Origin: Arachis hypogaea
Lineage: Eukaryota > Streptophyta > Magnoliopsida > Fabales > Fabaceae
DNA length: 64,000 nucleotides
Reading direction: 5' to 3'
NCBI RefSeq assembly: GCF_003086295.3
Contig: NC_092048.1
Span: 72,706,841 to 72,770,840 of the forward strand
In this document: one piece after another, positions 43,071 to 54,452 of the stretch
Numbering within the stretch: position 1 is the first letter of the stretch
Layout: the number at the start of each line of letters is the position of its first letter
Position numbers and translations under genes: made by a program
Notes under the pieces: generated by a model
Databases searched by the model: none
Seen by the model: only the letters and a program-made list of their open reading frames with translations
Told to the model about the DNA's origin: nothing

Positions 43071-44095
43071 TATTCCTCTTTGGGCTCTTACTGTCCTGAG
43101 AGGGATTTTGGGTAGTAGGTTGCTCATCCTTTGTTAGCTGTTCTTTTCTTGGCCTTCTACTGCTTTGAGTTGAGGTATTTAACGTTTTTTCACTTCTTAA
43201 TTGAACTGCTTTGCACTCCTCTATTATCTGTTTTAATAATTGCTATTTTGTCTGATTAAATTGTGATTCCATATCCTTGTTAGCAATTTTGGTTTCTTGT
43301 AGCATCTCCTTAAATTCTGCTAACTGCCTTGTTATAGAAGATAGTTGCTGATTGAGTTCAGCAACTTGTTCCTGAGGACTAAAGTCAGTTGATACTGCCT
43401 TAGCTTTTTCTTTCATGGAGGACTCATTACTTATGTACAGATGCTGATTTCTAGCAACTATATCAATAAGCTCTTGAGCCTCTTCAATAGTCTTTCTCAT
43501 GTGTATAGATCCACCATCTGAGTGGTCTAGAGATATCTGAGCTTTTTCTGTAAGCCCATATTAGAGGATGTCTAATTGCACCCACTCTGAAAACATTTCA
43601 GAGGGGGCATTTCCTTAGCATCCCTCTGTATCTCTCCCAGGAGTTATAAAGAGATTCATCATCCTCTTGTTTAAAGCCTTGGATGTCCAGCCTTAGATGT
43701 GTCATCCTTTTTGGAGGGAAATATTAATTCAGAAATTTGTCTGATAACTGTCTCCATGTTCTTATGCTTGCTGTCGGTTGGTTATTTAACCACCTCTTAG
43801 CTTGATCTTTTACAGCAAATGGAAATAGTAACAGCCTGTATACATCCTAATCTACCTCCTTGTCATGCACAGTGTCAGTAATTTGCAAGAACTGCACCAA
43901 AAACTCAGTAGGTTCTTCCTATGGAAGATCAGAATACTGGCAATTTTGCTGCACCATGACAATGAGATGAGGGTTTAGCTCAAAACTGCTTACTTTGATG
44001 GGAGGTATACAGATGCTACTCTCATATGCAGCAATAATGGGGTTAGCATATGACCCCAGAGTCCTTCTGGACTGTTCATTTCTATTTAGGTCCAT
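43065..44095 (-). pseudogene. E2 gag
   Basis: It starts at the minus-strand ATG at 44095 (MDLNRNEQSRRTLGSYANP). Capsid motifs LLLFPFAVKDQAKRWL, YFPPKRM and DESLYNSWERYRG are visible. Several stops and at least one frame change interrupt it. The open C-terminal part (43243-43500) has a coiled-coil stretch. No CCHC zinc knuckle was found. Confidence 0.85.
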
Positions 44096-44883
44096 GACGG
44101 ATAAAAGGGAATTGATATGAATTGCAAATAAAATATATTTTTATTTTTATTTTATTTCAAAAGAAACGAATAAATAAAAAATAAAATAAAATAAAGTAAT
44201 TAGAAATTAAAATATAAATTTTGAAAAGTAAAAAAAGGATAAATTCGAAAACCAAATTAATTGCTTAATTAAGAAGATTTGAAAAACTTTGGATATGATT
44301 TTTGAAAAAAATTTTGAATTTTGAAATTTTAAAACTAAAACAGGAAAAAAATAAAAATTTTAAAATAGAAATCTAAGTTTTTGAATGAGATTTTTGAAAA
44401 TTCAATTAGATAGAGAGAAAAGATATTTTTGAAATTAATGAGGAAAGAGAAAAACAATAAAATGACACCAAACTTAGAATTTTTAGATCAAAACAGACAA
44501 AATAAACAGGAAAACTTCGAATATCAAGATGAACACCAAAAGTAACTTTTGAAAAATTTTTAAGAAAACTAAAACACAAAGGATACCAAACTTGAAATTT
44601 TTTATACTTTGAACACTAATAATTCGAAAAAAATTGAAAGAAAAATAAAATCATGCAATTGACACCAAACTTAAAATATGAAACTAAACTCAAACAGAAA
44701 AACTCAATTATTAGTTTATAAAAATTTTCGAAAAAAATTGAAAAAGAAAATAAGGATTCTGAAAAAAAATTTTCAACCAAAAACAATAATAGAAGACGCA
44801 ATTTTAGTGACCCTAAACAAAAAAGATAAATTTTTCCTAATCTAAGCAACAAAATAAACCGTCAGTTGTCCAAAATCAAACAA
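44096..44883 (-). other. E2 untranslated leader
   Basis: A/T-rich, with TTTTCGAAA and TTTTTCAAAA runs and three AAGTTTGGTGT-like motifs (about 44463, 44585, 44661, minus strand). No gene is supported. It is about 1.1 kb shorter than the E1 leader. Confidence 0.7.
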
Positions 44884-44901
44884 TCCCCGGCAACGGCGCC
44901 A
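44884..44901 (-). promoter_or_regulatory. E2 primer-binding site
   Basis: A perfect tRNA-Asp complement TGGCGCCGTTGCCGGGGA on the minus strand, 6 bases inside the 5' LTR. Confidence 0.92.
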
Positions 44902-44907
44902 AAAACT

Positions 44908-46439
44908 TGGTGCACAAAATCACAATCACACTTTTGCAATTCCGCACAACTAACCAGCAAGTGCACTGGGTCGTCCAAGTAATACCTTACGTGAGTAAGG
45001 GTCGATCCCACGGAGATTGTCGGCTTGAAGCAAGCTATGGTTATTTTGTAATTCTTAGTCAGGAAATTAATAATAAAAATGGTTGGGTTTATGAAAAGTA
45101 ATTAACATAAAATAAATGATACTTGTTATGTAGTAATGGAGAACAGATTGAGGTTTTGGAGATGCTTTGTCTTCTAAATCTCTGCTTTCCTACTGTCTTC
45201 TTCTTCACGCACGCAAGGCTCCTTCCATGGCAAGCTGTATGTTGATGGATCACCGTTGTCAATGGCTACCATCCATCCTCTCAGTGAAAATGGTCCAAAT
45301 GTGCTGTCACCGCACGGCTAATCATCTGTCAGTTCTCACTCATGTTGGAATAGAATCCATTGATTCTGTTGCGTCTGTCACTACGCCCAACACTCGTGAG
45401 TTTGAAGCTCATCACAGTCATCCCTTCCCAGATCCTACTCGGAATACTACAAACAAGGTTTAGACTTTCCGAATCTCAAGAATGGCCACCAATAATTCTA
45501 GCCTATACCACGAAGACTCTGATCGTGAACCAGGAGGCTAAGAGATATACACTCAAGCTAATGCAGATAGAACGGAGGTGATTGTCAGGCACGCGTTCAT
45601 AGGTGAGAATGATGATGAGTGTCACAGATCATCACATTCATCAGGGTGAAGTGCGATTGAATATCTTAGATTAGAAACAAGTGTGATTGAATGAAAAACA
45701 GTAGTAATTGCATTAATTCATCAAAACACAACAGAGCTCCTCACCCCCAATCATGGGATTTAGAGACTCATGCGGTCAGAAATACAATATGAAGTGTAAA
45801 AATGTCATGAGGTACAAAATAAATCTCTAAAAGTAGTTTTTATACTAGTAACTAGGGTTTACAGAAATGAGTAAATGATGCAGAAATCCACTTCCGGACC
45901 CACTTGGTGTGTGCTTGGGCTGAGCATTGAGCTTTACACGTGTAGAGACTTCTCTTGGAGTTAAACGCCAGGTTGCAACCTATTTCTGGCGTTTAACTCG
46001 GGTTTGTAACCTGTTTCTGGCGTTTAACTTCAGAATAGGGCAGGAAGTTGGCGTTTAAACGCCAGTTTGCATCGTCAAAACTTCGACAAAGTATGGACTA
46101 TTATATATTGCTGGAAAGCCCTGGATGTCTACCTTCCAATGCAATCAAGAGAGCGCAAATTGGGTTTCTTTAGCTCCAAAAAATCCACTTCGAGTGCAGG
46201 GAGGTCAGAATCCAACAGCATCTGCAATCCTTTTTCAGCCTCTGAATCGGATTTTGCTCAGGTCCCTCAATTTTAGCCAGAAAATACCTGAAATCACAAA
46301 AAAATACACAAACTCATAGTAAAGTCCAGAAATGTGATTTTTATTTAAAAACTAATAAAAATATAATAAAAACTAACTAAAACATACTAAAAACTATGTA
46401 AAAACAATGCCAAAAAGCGTATAAATTATCCGCTCATCA
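44908..46439 (-). repeat. E2 5' LTR
   Basis: 1,532 bp, TGATGAGCGG...GTGCACCA on the minus strand. A hairpin CCTTAC/GTAAGG is at 44985-45000, and palindromes of GGCGTTTAACxCC type at 45958-46070. Confidence 0.93.
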
Positions 46440-46444
46440 CTCAA

Positions 46445-48136
46445 CATGAAGGTAAGAACCCTTTTGTAATTGCTTATGCATCTAAGACTTTAGATGCTGC
46501 TCAGTCTAATTATACTACTACTGAAAAAGAGCTTCTTACTATTGTTTTTGCTATGGATAAATTCTGAGCCTATTTACTTGGTACTAAGGTAGTAGTGTAC
46601 TCAGACCATGCAGCTCTAAAATATTTATTAGCAAAAAAGGAGTCCAAACCAAGGCTAATACGCTGGATACTGCTGTTACAAGAATTTGATTTAGAAATTA
46701 AGGACAGGAGTGGTAACCAGAATTTAGTGGCAGACCACCTGAGTCGCCTTGAGCACATTAAGGGTGACTCCACTCCTATAAATGATAATTTCCCATTTGA
46801 TAACTTACAAGCAGTATCTGAAGTAGTTCCTTGGTATGCACCTGTAGCTAATTATCTAGTTAGCCACACTTTTCCTCTATATTTTACTAAGCACCAGAGA
46901 GACAAGCTGAAAAACGAGTCCAAATATTATATATGGGATGATCCATATTTATGGAGGTGTGGCACTGATCAGGTAATTAGACGGTGTGTGCCTCAATCAG
47001 AATTCCAATCTATTTTAGAGGCTTGCCACTCATCTGAGAGTGGAGGACATTTTGGCCCTCAAAGAACAGCTAGAAAAATTCTAGACTGTGGATTCTGGTG
47101 GCCCACTCTTTTCAAAGATGCTGCTGAATTTTGTAAATCTTGTTCCCCATGCCAAAGGTTTGGTAATATATCCAAGAGGGATGAGATGCCTCAACAGCTT
47201 ATGCTTTTCTGTGAAATTTTTTATGTTTGGGGCATTGACTTCATGGGTCCGTTTCCGAATTCTAATGGTTATTTTTATATATTGTTAGCTGTAGATTATG
47301 TTTCTAAGTGGGTGGAAGCAATTCCTACCCGTACTGACGAAGCTAACACTGTTGTTTCCTTTGTTAGAAACCATATTATCTGTCGCTTTAGATCACCACG
47401 AGCGTTCGTGAGCAATCAAGGCACCCATTTTTGTAACAGGAGACTAACAGGATTACTGAAAAAGTATGGGATAATTCACAAAGTAGCAACAGCTTATTAT
47501 CCCCAGACCAATGGGCAAGCAGAAGTCTCTAATGGAGAGATTAAATGTATTCTGGAGAAGATAGTAAAACCTCACAGGAAGGACTGGAGTGCCAGGCTAC
47601 AAGATGCACTCTGGGCGTATAGAACAGCGTACAAGACACCCATTGGGATGATCCCCTTCCGCTTGGTATATGGAAAGGCTTGCTACCTCCCTGTGGAGGT
47701 GGAACACAAGGCTTTATGGGCTGTGAAGGAGTGCAACATGAATCTTACGAAAGCTGGTGCTGAAAGAAAACTGCAGCTAGCAGAACTAGAGACCCTCCGC
47801 CTAGAAGCATATGACAACTCCAGGCATTAAAAGGAGAAAATGAAAGCTGTCCATGACAATCACATTAAAAGAAAAGAATTCAGACCAGGGGAGTTAGTTC
47901 TACTATATAACTCCATACTAAGGCTCATGCCAGGTAAACTGAGATCAAGATGGGAAGGTCCATACAGAGTAGAGAAGGTAGAGCCATACGGAGTTTTCCA
48001 CCTACGTCATCCTGTTAACTCCAAATTTCTTAAGGTTAATGGACATCGCCTAAAGCTTTACCATGGTGAGAAGATGAAGAATCAAAAGGAACTAGAGATC
48101 TTCCTCTTGGAAGATCCACCAAGAGAAGCAGAATGA
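46445..48136 (+). pseudogene. Element D RNase H C-terminus and integrase
   Basis: Resumes the polyprotein cut at 35468. RNase [41 protein letters not shown]. Integrase: H...H and C..C zinc-binding residues near 47020-47160; first catalytic Asp in [10 protein letters not shown] (codon 47237); catalytic Glu in [10 protein letters not shown] (codon 47522). The second catalytic Asp is replaced by Asn in FVSNQGTHF (codon 47414). The C-terminal domain reads RPGELVLLYN...SRWEGPYRV...KVNGHRLKLYHGE. Stops: TGA 46565 and TAA 47828. The final stop at 48134 is directly before the tandem hairpins. Confidence 0.93.
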
Positions 48137-48146
48137 GCCTAAAGAT

Positions 48147-48197
48147 CGTCCAACTTAAGGATGTAAAAGCAAAGTGCTAGGTGGGAGACAACCCACC
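48147..48197 (+). promoter_or_regulatory. Tandem post-pol hairpins of element D
   Basis: Hairpin 1 has arms CGTCC/GGATG around AACTTAA (48147-48163, one G-U). Hairpin 2 has arms GGTGGG/CCCACC around AGACAA (48180-48197). Both arms differ from those in the FIDEL-like elements, but pairing and spacing remain. Confidence 0.62.
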
Positions 48198-49691
48198 ACG
48201 GTATGATCGTTCCGTTTCAGTCTTAGTTTTATTTTTACTTTACTTTTATGATGTTAACGACTCTTCTCATCATCCCTGCATTTAGCTGCATACAATTTGC
48301 ATGTGCATTTTGCATATTAGTTTATAAAAAAAAAAAAACACACACATACACACGACGCGTAAGCGTCGCTGACGCATCCGCGTCACCAGTGCATTTTGAA
48401 GAAAAGAGAATTGGACAGAGAGTCACGCGAAAGCGTGGCTGGAGGCGTGCCTTACGCACAAACATACCCACGCATCCACGTCACCCACGGGGCCACGTCA
48501 TTTGCAACATAAGCCTCCCACGCGTTCGCGTCACTCACGCGAATGCGTGACCCTAAAAATTCGACGTAAATAGGTGTATGATAGCATGTTGTGATGGAGC
48601 TGGGCTGGACTGATGCTAGAAGCACCAGCTACATCACGCGACCACGTGCCCCATGCGGCCGCGTTGTTTTCAAAACATCACCATTCACGCGATCGCGTCA
48701 CCTTAAAAATTTGGCAAAAAGAGTTTGAAACAGAGTGTCGCGCGAATGCACGGCTGCTCTCGCGCCATTCGCCCAATTCAAGTCACGCGACCGCGTGACC
48801 CACCCGTCCGTGTCACTTGACACATTCACATGCCACGTGACCGCGTGATCCACGCGTCCGCGTCGCATGCAGTGCACAGAATATTCAAATAAGCCAAAAT
48901 ATCGTATCTTTTCTTCCCCAAATCCTAATTTTTCTTTTCCTTTGTTATTTCCTTCTTCCCCCTTCTTCTTTCTCTACTCATTCTCACTTTTTACCTTCTC
49001 CTTCCTTTTTTTTCACACCCATTATCAAGGTTCTTTTCTTTCTTTCTTTACTTTTTACTTTCCCTTATCAATTTTATTTATGTTTTAAATTTCTCTTTTC
49101 ACCTTCATTATCTATATTTTTCTTTCTTTTTATCCCTTTTTATTGGTGTTGAAAATTATTTCGGTCTTTATTTTCCATATTTTGCCTGTGAATTATCATG
49201 GATTTGTTTGACAATTATATATTACTTTTCATAAGGGTTGCTTGCATGTTCAAATTTCTTACTTTCAATAACACTTTCATCATGCATGCCAAGTGTTTGT
49301 GAAAAAGCCCATATGGCATTGCACATTATTTTAATTTATTCTATTCCACTACTTTAATACCTGTTTTTCACAAAACTCCTTTTATATTTTATTGATTAAA
49401 ATATAATTGACCTTACAAACAGATTGTTAGTTTGAATGATGTGGTAATCTAACTTGGACATTAAATGCTTGATCTATGCTACTCATGCCTTTGCCGGCAT
49501 GTCAATAAACATCTTGCATTCAATTGCCATCACATGCATTTGTTCTATTACCTTTGATGAAATTTTCACATGTAGTCTAGACCATGTGTTAACGACATCC
49601 CTCTTTACCGTGCATTGATTATCCATCATAATATTCGCTCCCTTGCTCGAACCCTTCACTCTACACATTACTTTCTCTTTCTTTTTTCAGG
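48198..49691 (+). other. Element D spacer before env-like ORF
   Basis: No gene is supported in 1.5 kb. A dense palindrome cluster fills 48352-48870, then a pyrimidine-rich run (48905-49090) and A/T-rich sequence up to the env-like ATG. There is no clear TATA box at a convincing distance. The layout resembles an LTR promoter. Confidence 0.6.
48352..48870 (+). repeat. ACGCG/CGCGT palindrome cluster in element D spacer
   Basis: At least ten units of the form (C/G)ACGCG-NN-CGCGT(G/C) or close variants, with varied centres, e.g. CACGCGATCGCGTC, CACGCGACCGCGTG, GACGCATCCGCGTC. It is the largest such cluster in the window and lies outside any LTR. Confidence 0.85.
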
Positions 49692-50945
49692 ATGGCCACC
49701 AAAAAAGGAAAAGAGAAAGCTATTTCCAAACCACCAGCAAGGAGAGGAACAAAAAGAGCATTAGCGGAAGAGCCATCTTCAACAGCAGTAAAGCCCTCAA
49801 CAAAAAAAATCAAGAGGATCATCAAGATCGATGAAAAAGAAAAAGCCTTTCCAGCAAAAGACACTGCGCGGTTTCTTAACCGCTACTGTGAGCAGATGTT
49901 CCCCATCTTGGCAGAGAGGAATTACAACAATGAATACCTTCTCATCCTCCCAACCCACATTGCTGAATTTGTTGAGCCCCAAATTGAACGAAGACAATGG
50001 AAATTCCTACGGAGACAGCCACGGCAGGTCAATCTCTCATGGGTAGTAGAATTCTACTCCAACTTTCACATGCTAACCATGCAGTCTGTCTATGTCCGTC
50101 AGAAGCAAGTCCCCATAACTGAAGAGGCCATTCAACAAACATTAGATCTTCCCCCTGCTTCAGAAGGATTGGACGCATTCCAAGAAGCCTCACTCAAGCG
50201 CCAGACATACCAATTTGACTAGGACGCCGTTCTCAGAGTTATAGCACAACCTGGCAGCAGATGGATCTACGGATACCATCGATCCCGACCAAAATGGATA
50301 TCAGCTTCAGCACTTACCTTGGAGGCTCGAGTATGGGCACAGATCATGTCCCATTATGTCTTTCCAAGCACTCACGAGTCCTCCTTCACTGCAGACATGG
50401 CTGTTTTACTCTGGTGTATCCTTACAGACCAGCACCTAAACTTACCAAGACACATCCGAAATGCAATGGGACATGTACAAATTGCGGGCAACCTACCTTT
50501 TCCCGCCTTGGTTTCATATCTCATCTTAGCAGCCGGAGTCTCCTACAGAGCTGGGGACACCAAAGCCATACTTCCACGGGATGATTAGTATGTCCCTAAC
50601 GGGAAATATATCAGACCATCAGCAGCCACTACAAGTCAGCCTACAGAACCGGTTGAAGACATTCCTCCTTCAACACCACAAGCACCTACAACAAACCAAC
50701 TGCTCTATCAGATACTTGAAAGGTTGGATCGGCAGGAACACAAAGCAAAGCTAAGAGAGCGCCGTAACAAGCGCCGATTCACATACCCCAAGGAGCTATT
50801 TTTGGGAAACTACAAAGACCCAGACACCTCGGAGTCCACTTCATTTACCAGCACAGGGATCCATGACGATCCCAATGGTGGAGATGCTGCTACCAGCCCC
50901 CCTCTGTTCCTGACAGATGGCACCGCAGACGGTGCAAAGCCTTAA
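49692..50945 (+). pseudogene. Element D env-like / putative plant transposon protein
   Basis: The downstream ORF of Athila-type elements; its biochemical role is not established. One frame of 417 codons plus stop starts ATG 49692 (MATKKGKEKAISKPPARR), with stops at 50220 and 50586 only. The N-terminus is basic and could be a nuclear signal. The core has RRQWKFLRRQ, LSWVVEFYSNFH and PITEEAIQQTLDLP, then FTADMAVLLWCILTDQHLNL and GNLPFPALVSYLIL. The C-terminal part has a coiled-coil segment (LERLDRQEHKAKLRERR). No clear signal peptide or retroviral-type transmembrane anchor is visible, so 'env-like' refers to position only. The terminal TAA lies inside a PPT-like motif. Confidence 0.85.
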
Positions 50946-50957
50946 GTGTGGGGAGGT
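50942..50957 (+). promoter_or_regulatory. Internal duplicate of the element D PPT
   Basis: TTAAGTGTGGGGAGGT is identical over 16 bases to the sequence directly before the 3' LTR (52402-52417). It overlaps the env-like stop codon. Confidence 0.7.
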
Positions 50958-52401
50958 CAGTCAGTACCTGACTTCCGGAGGTAACTTCTTTTCCTTAAAC
51001 ACCAGTAAAATAGGATATTTAGTTAATTTTTCTTTTGTTTAGAATAGAATAGATTGCATAGTAATAATTAGTTGCATGCATGTTCTACTTGATTGAAAAT
51101 AATAAGTTTCTTCTAAGACCCTATTTTTTGAAAAATTTCACTAATTTAAATCAAAACCTTTGTGTAAACTTGTTTGAAGTTGTAATTGGAATATAGTTTA
51201 AAGCTAGAACACACAACTCGTGAGATTTTGAGCCTAATTACATGATTACATTATTTAACCATAAATATTTTATTCTTGTGTGTTTACTTCTCTATGATTG
51301 TAATCTTATTTTGCTTCATCCTATATGTCCAATGTTTAATATGTTATATGCATGCGTATGATTGAGGCCATTATTTGTTTAGCTCACTTATCCCAAACAA
51401 GTCTACCCTTTAAATTACCTTTGTCAGCCACTTTGAGCCTTTTTATCCCATTTGTTCTATATTTTACCACATTACTAGCCTTAAGCAGAAAAATAATTAA
51501 ATATCCCAATTTAATCTTTGGTTAGCTTAAGATAGGAATGGTGTGTTCATTGAGTATGGGAAAATTGTGGGAACAAGGGATAATAAGGGAATGTGTTATG
51601 TTTTTACTTTGATAAAATATTGGGAATTTGGGTACCTACTCATGTGAGACTAGAAAAATTAAAAGTCCATGTGCTCTGATAAGTTATGTTTATTTTTCCA
51701 ATTGAAAAAAAAATATCCAAAAATATTCAATAAATAAGTAAACAAATAAGGGGACAAAATTACCCCAATGTTAAGTTAATGAAAAAAATCAATGCACATG
51801 TGATAAAATTAAAGAAAAGTTGATACATGAGTATGTAATGCAAAAGTGAGAATTTTGGGTAGCTAGGCATGATTCTAGAGTTATATAGAGTGTATGTATG
51901 TTAGGTGAAAGCTTAGGTTAATTAAAGATTCAATTTATAAAACTCACTTAGCCATATACATATACCCTTACCCTTACCTTAGCCCCATTACAACCTTGAA
52001 AAGACCTCGTGATGTTTGCATTGGTATGTTAAATATTATTGATTGGTTAGGCGAAGAACAAATTTTAGAAAGCATGACTAGAGAAGAGTAGAGTGATTAC
52101 CCTATACACCTGAGTGATTAGAGTGCACATACACTACCAGTAAGGGTTCAGTGCTTAATTCTATGTTCCCTGCTTCCATGAGCTGTCTTCTTACAATGTT
52201 ACCTGTATTTACTATATGAATTGAGTTAGTGAAATCTAATTTATATTTGTCTTGAAGAGCTTACTTACCTTTAACCAAGTAGACAAGAAACATATAGTTG
52301 CATTTACATATATACATAGATTGCATTGCATTGCATGAGTTCTACATATCCCTACTCATTCACTCTATCTCCTTCAACTAAGCATGATGACATGCTGATG
52401 T
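50958..52401 (+). other. Element D noncoding tail
   Basis: 1.44 kb of A/T-rich sequence with no supported gene or repeat; it lies between the two PPT-like copies. Confidence 0.7.
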
Positions 52402-52417
52402 TTAAGTGTGGGGAGGT
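52402..52417 (+). promoter_or_regulatory. Element D polypurine tract
   Basis: TTAAGTGTGGGGAGGT lies immediately before the 3' LTR start at 52418. The purine-rich part GTGTGGGGAGG would prime plus-strand DNA. Confidence 0.82.
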
Positions 52418-53929
52418 TGATAAACCATTATTTTATGGTTTATATTGTGTTTAATTGTGTGGTTTTATCAATTCTTTACCCACTTATTCATATGATAAGC
52501 ATGTATTTACAATTCCTTCTCAAAATCACTCCATGGTTGAAAACTTGCTTTCTAGAGAATTTTAATTATGTATTTTAATTCTTCTTTATCCCATTCGATG
52601 CCGTGATTTATGCGTTAAGTGTTTCAGGCTTCATAGGGCATGAATGGCTTAGAAATTGGAGAGGAGGCTTGCAAAAATGGAAGGAACACAAGAAACTAAG
52701 GAGATAACCAGCGAGCAATGACGCGAGCGCATGGCCCACGTGAACGTGTGAAGTGAAGGATTCGCAGCGACGCGGACGCGTGCCTGACGCAAACGCGTGG
52801 ATTGGAGTCTGCACGAGTGACGCGAACGAGTGAACCACACGAACGCGTGACAAGAAAAATCGCTGACTGACGCGAACGCGTGGACGACACGTACGCGTGA
52901 CCTGCGCGATCTGCAAAAATAATAGAATACGCTGGGGCAATTTTGGGCCGCTTTTTGACCCAGTTTTCGGCCCAGAAACACAAACTAAACCTAGGAAACA
53001 TGCAGAGGCTCAACAGGCATCCACACACATTGAGATTCATCACATTAGGATTACACTTAGTTTCAGATCTGAGTTTTTAGAGTTGCATTACATTGATAGT
53101 TTATGCTTTTGCTTGGATTTTTGGATGCTGAAAGTCATTACCTCCGTTGAATACATTACTTTAGTTTGTTTCCTTATTCCTTTATTTTTAATTAGTTACT
53201 CATTGAGTCTATTCAATTAAGTGTGTTACATTTTGAATTTATTAATATATGAAGTTATTTTCATTTTAATTAATTTTAATTCTCTATTTTATTTTAATTA
53301 ATTATGTCTTCTCATATTTTTATGATTATTAATTTCATGTCAATGGAGTAGAATTTCTACTTGACATGGGGGTTGATTAAGAGGTGATACTTGAGTTGGA
53401 ATGCTCAAGTGCTTGGTTAAACTGGACGTTGTTGGCTAATTCCATACCTACTAACACTAGACCTCCCCAAGGGAGAGGGCTAGGATCTGAGGGTGAGAGT
53501 TAGTTCAATCACCAAACATTTCCTTATTTAGTAAGGGAAAATCGAGTGAGAACAACAACCTTTTTACACCACACTTGAGAATATCCCAACAAGGATAGAA
53601 GTTCCACTTAGTTATTCCCCCAGTCAAGGCCTTTTATTCAGAATATCAATAATTATTCTTAGTTTATTTTTATTGCATTAATTCACAATAAATTTAATTA
53701 CTCATTATCAAACTCAACTTTCTGAGAATTTTCTAATTAATAAATTAGCACTATTTCCTGCAACTCGTTGGGAGGCGACCTGGGATTCATACTCCCAGTA
53801 TCTTTAATTCTAAAATTTGTGACAACCCTTTTTAAATTGGTGAGGCAGATCTTAGCTGGTTAAGAGCTATACATGCAACGCTGTCTCTTAATTGAAATCT
53901 CTTAATTGGTTAATTTCTGCCACGCATCA
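52418..53929 (+). repeat. Element D 3' LTR
   Basis: 1,512 bp, TGATAAACC...CGCATCA. The palindrome cluster lies at 52717-52905 and the hairpin near the 3' end at 53780-53798 (CTGGGA/TCCCAG). CTATG (53930-53934) would be the target copy; the left copy is lost. Confidence 0.9.
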
Positions 53930-54452
53930 CTATGCACTTCAAAGGAACAGTGTCCCTAACTATATGCTTGTGGTGTGAATGTGTCAAGTAAAAAGCTTGA
54001 GACTGAGCAGTTAAAGTCGCTATCCAAAGCAAAAAAGAGTCTGCATAAGAACTATGGACACCTCTATCTGAGGATTCTAGCAAAGCTGAATCATAATTCG
54101 AAAGGGTTCAACCAGTTAAGTGTCTGTGGCATTTATTTATCCGGTGGTAATACTAGAAAACAAAGTGCTTAGGGCGACGGCCAAGACTCTAAAAGCTGTA
54201 TACAAAAATAAAAAAGAACTGAACTAGGAGAGTCGATAATATTCTAAATTCCTAAGGATGCCAACACTTATGAGCTTCAATGGATAGTGAGATGCCAAAA
54301 CTATTCAGAAGCTAAAAGCTACAAAGTCCCGCTTATCTAATTGAACCTGAGCTTCATTGAAAACTCTGAGATTTATTGTATCTTACTCTTCTTTTTATCC
54401 TACTTTGTTTTTTAGTTGCTTGGGGACAAGCAACTGTTTAAGTTTGGTGTTG
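53930..54452 (+). other. Noncoding tail of a FIDEL-like element (fragment)
   Basis: It aligns with the E1 tail (30780-31298). It ends with a perfect hairpin GTTGCTTG-GGGA-CAAGCAAC (54415-54434) and TTTAAGTTTGGTGTTG. The upstream part of this element is missing, cut by element D. Confidence 0.8.

Larger units (their letters stand above)
35469..46439 (-). mobile_element. Element E2: FIDEL-like element with RT but no integrase
   Basis: A 10,971-bp minus-strand insertion in D's RNase H, with target copies CTCAG (35464-35468) and CTCAA (46440-46444). Minus-strand order: 5' LTR, PBS, leader, gag, PR, RT, RNase H, tandem hairpins, palindromes, env-like remnant, PPT region, 3' LTR (itself split by a solo LTR). 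Integrase is missing between RNase H and the hairpins. The LTRs differ at about 87 of 1,530 positions by eye (about 6%). Confidence 0.92.
19921..53929 (+). mobile_element. Element D: Athila-type Ty3/gypsy element with two nested insertions
   Basis: Components in order: truncated 5' LTR, PBS, gag, [E1], gag end and PR, RT, [E2], RNase H, integrase, tandem hairpins, spacer, env-like ORF, PPT, 3' LTR. Removing E1 and E2 with their target duplications leaves about 13 kb, a normal Athila size. Both insertions fall inside coding sequence, and the frame resumes correctly once they are removed. By-eye LTR divergence is about 4% (about 60 differences in 1,440 bp). Stops in gag, pol and env-like show it is inactive. 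Confidence 0.88.

Noticed and set aside
48860..49690. A host gene upstream region or exon
   Set aside because: It is pyrimidine- and A/T-rich spacer between integrase and the env-like ORF of element D, with no coding or splice pattern.
21491..50945. Element D as an active autonomous element
   Set aside because: It has multiple stops in gag, pol and env-like, an integrase active-site change, two large insertions and a truncated 5' LTR.
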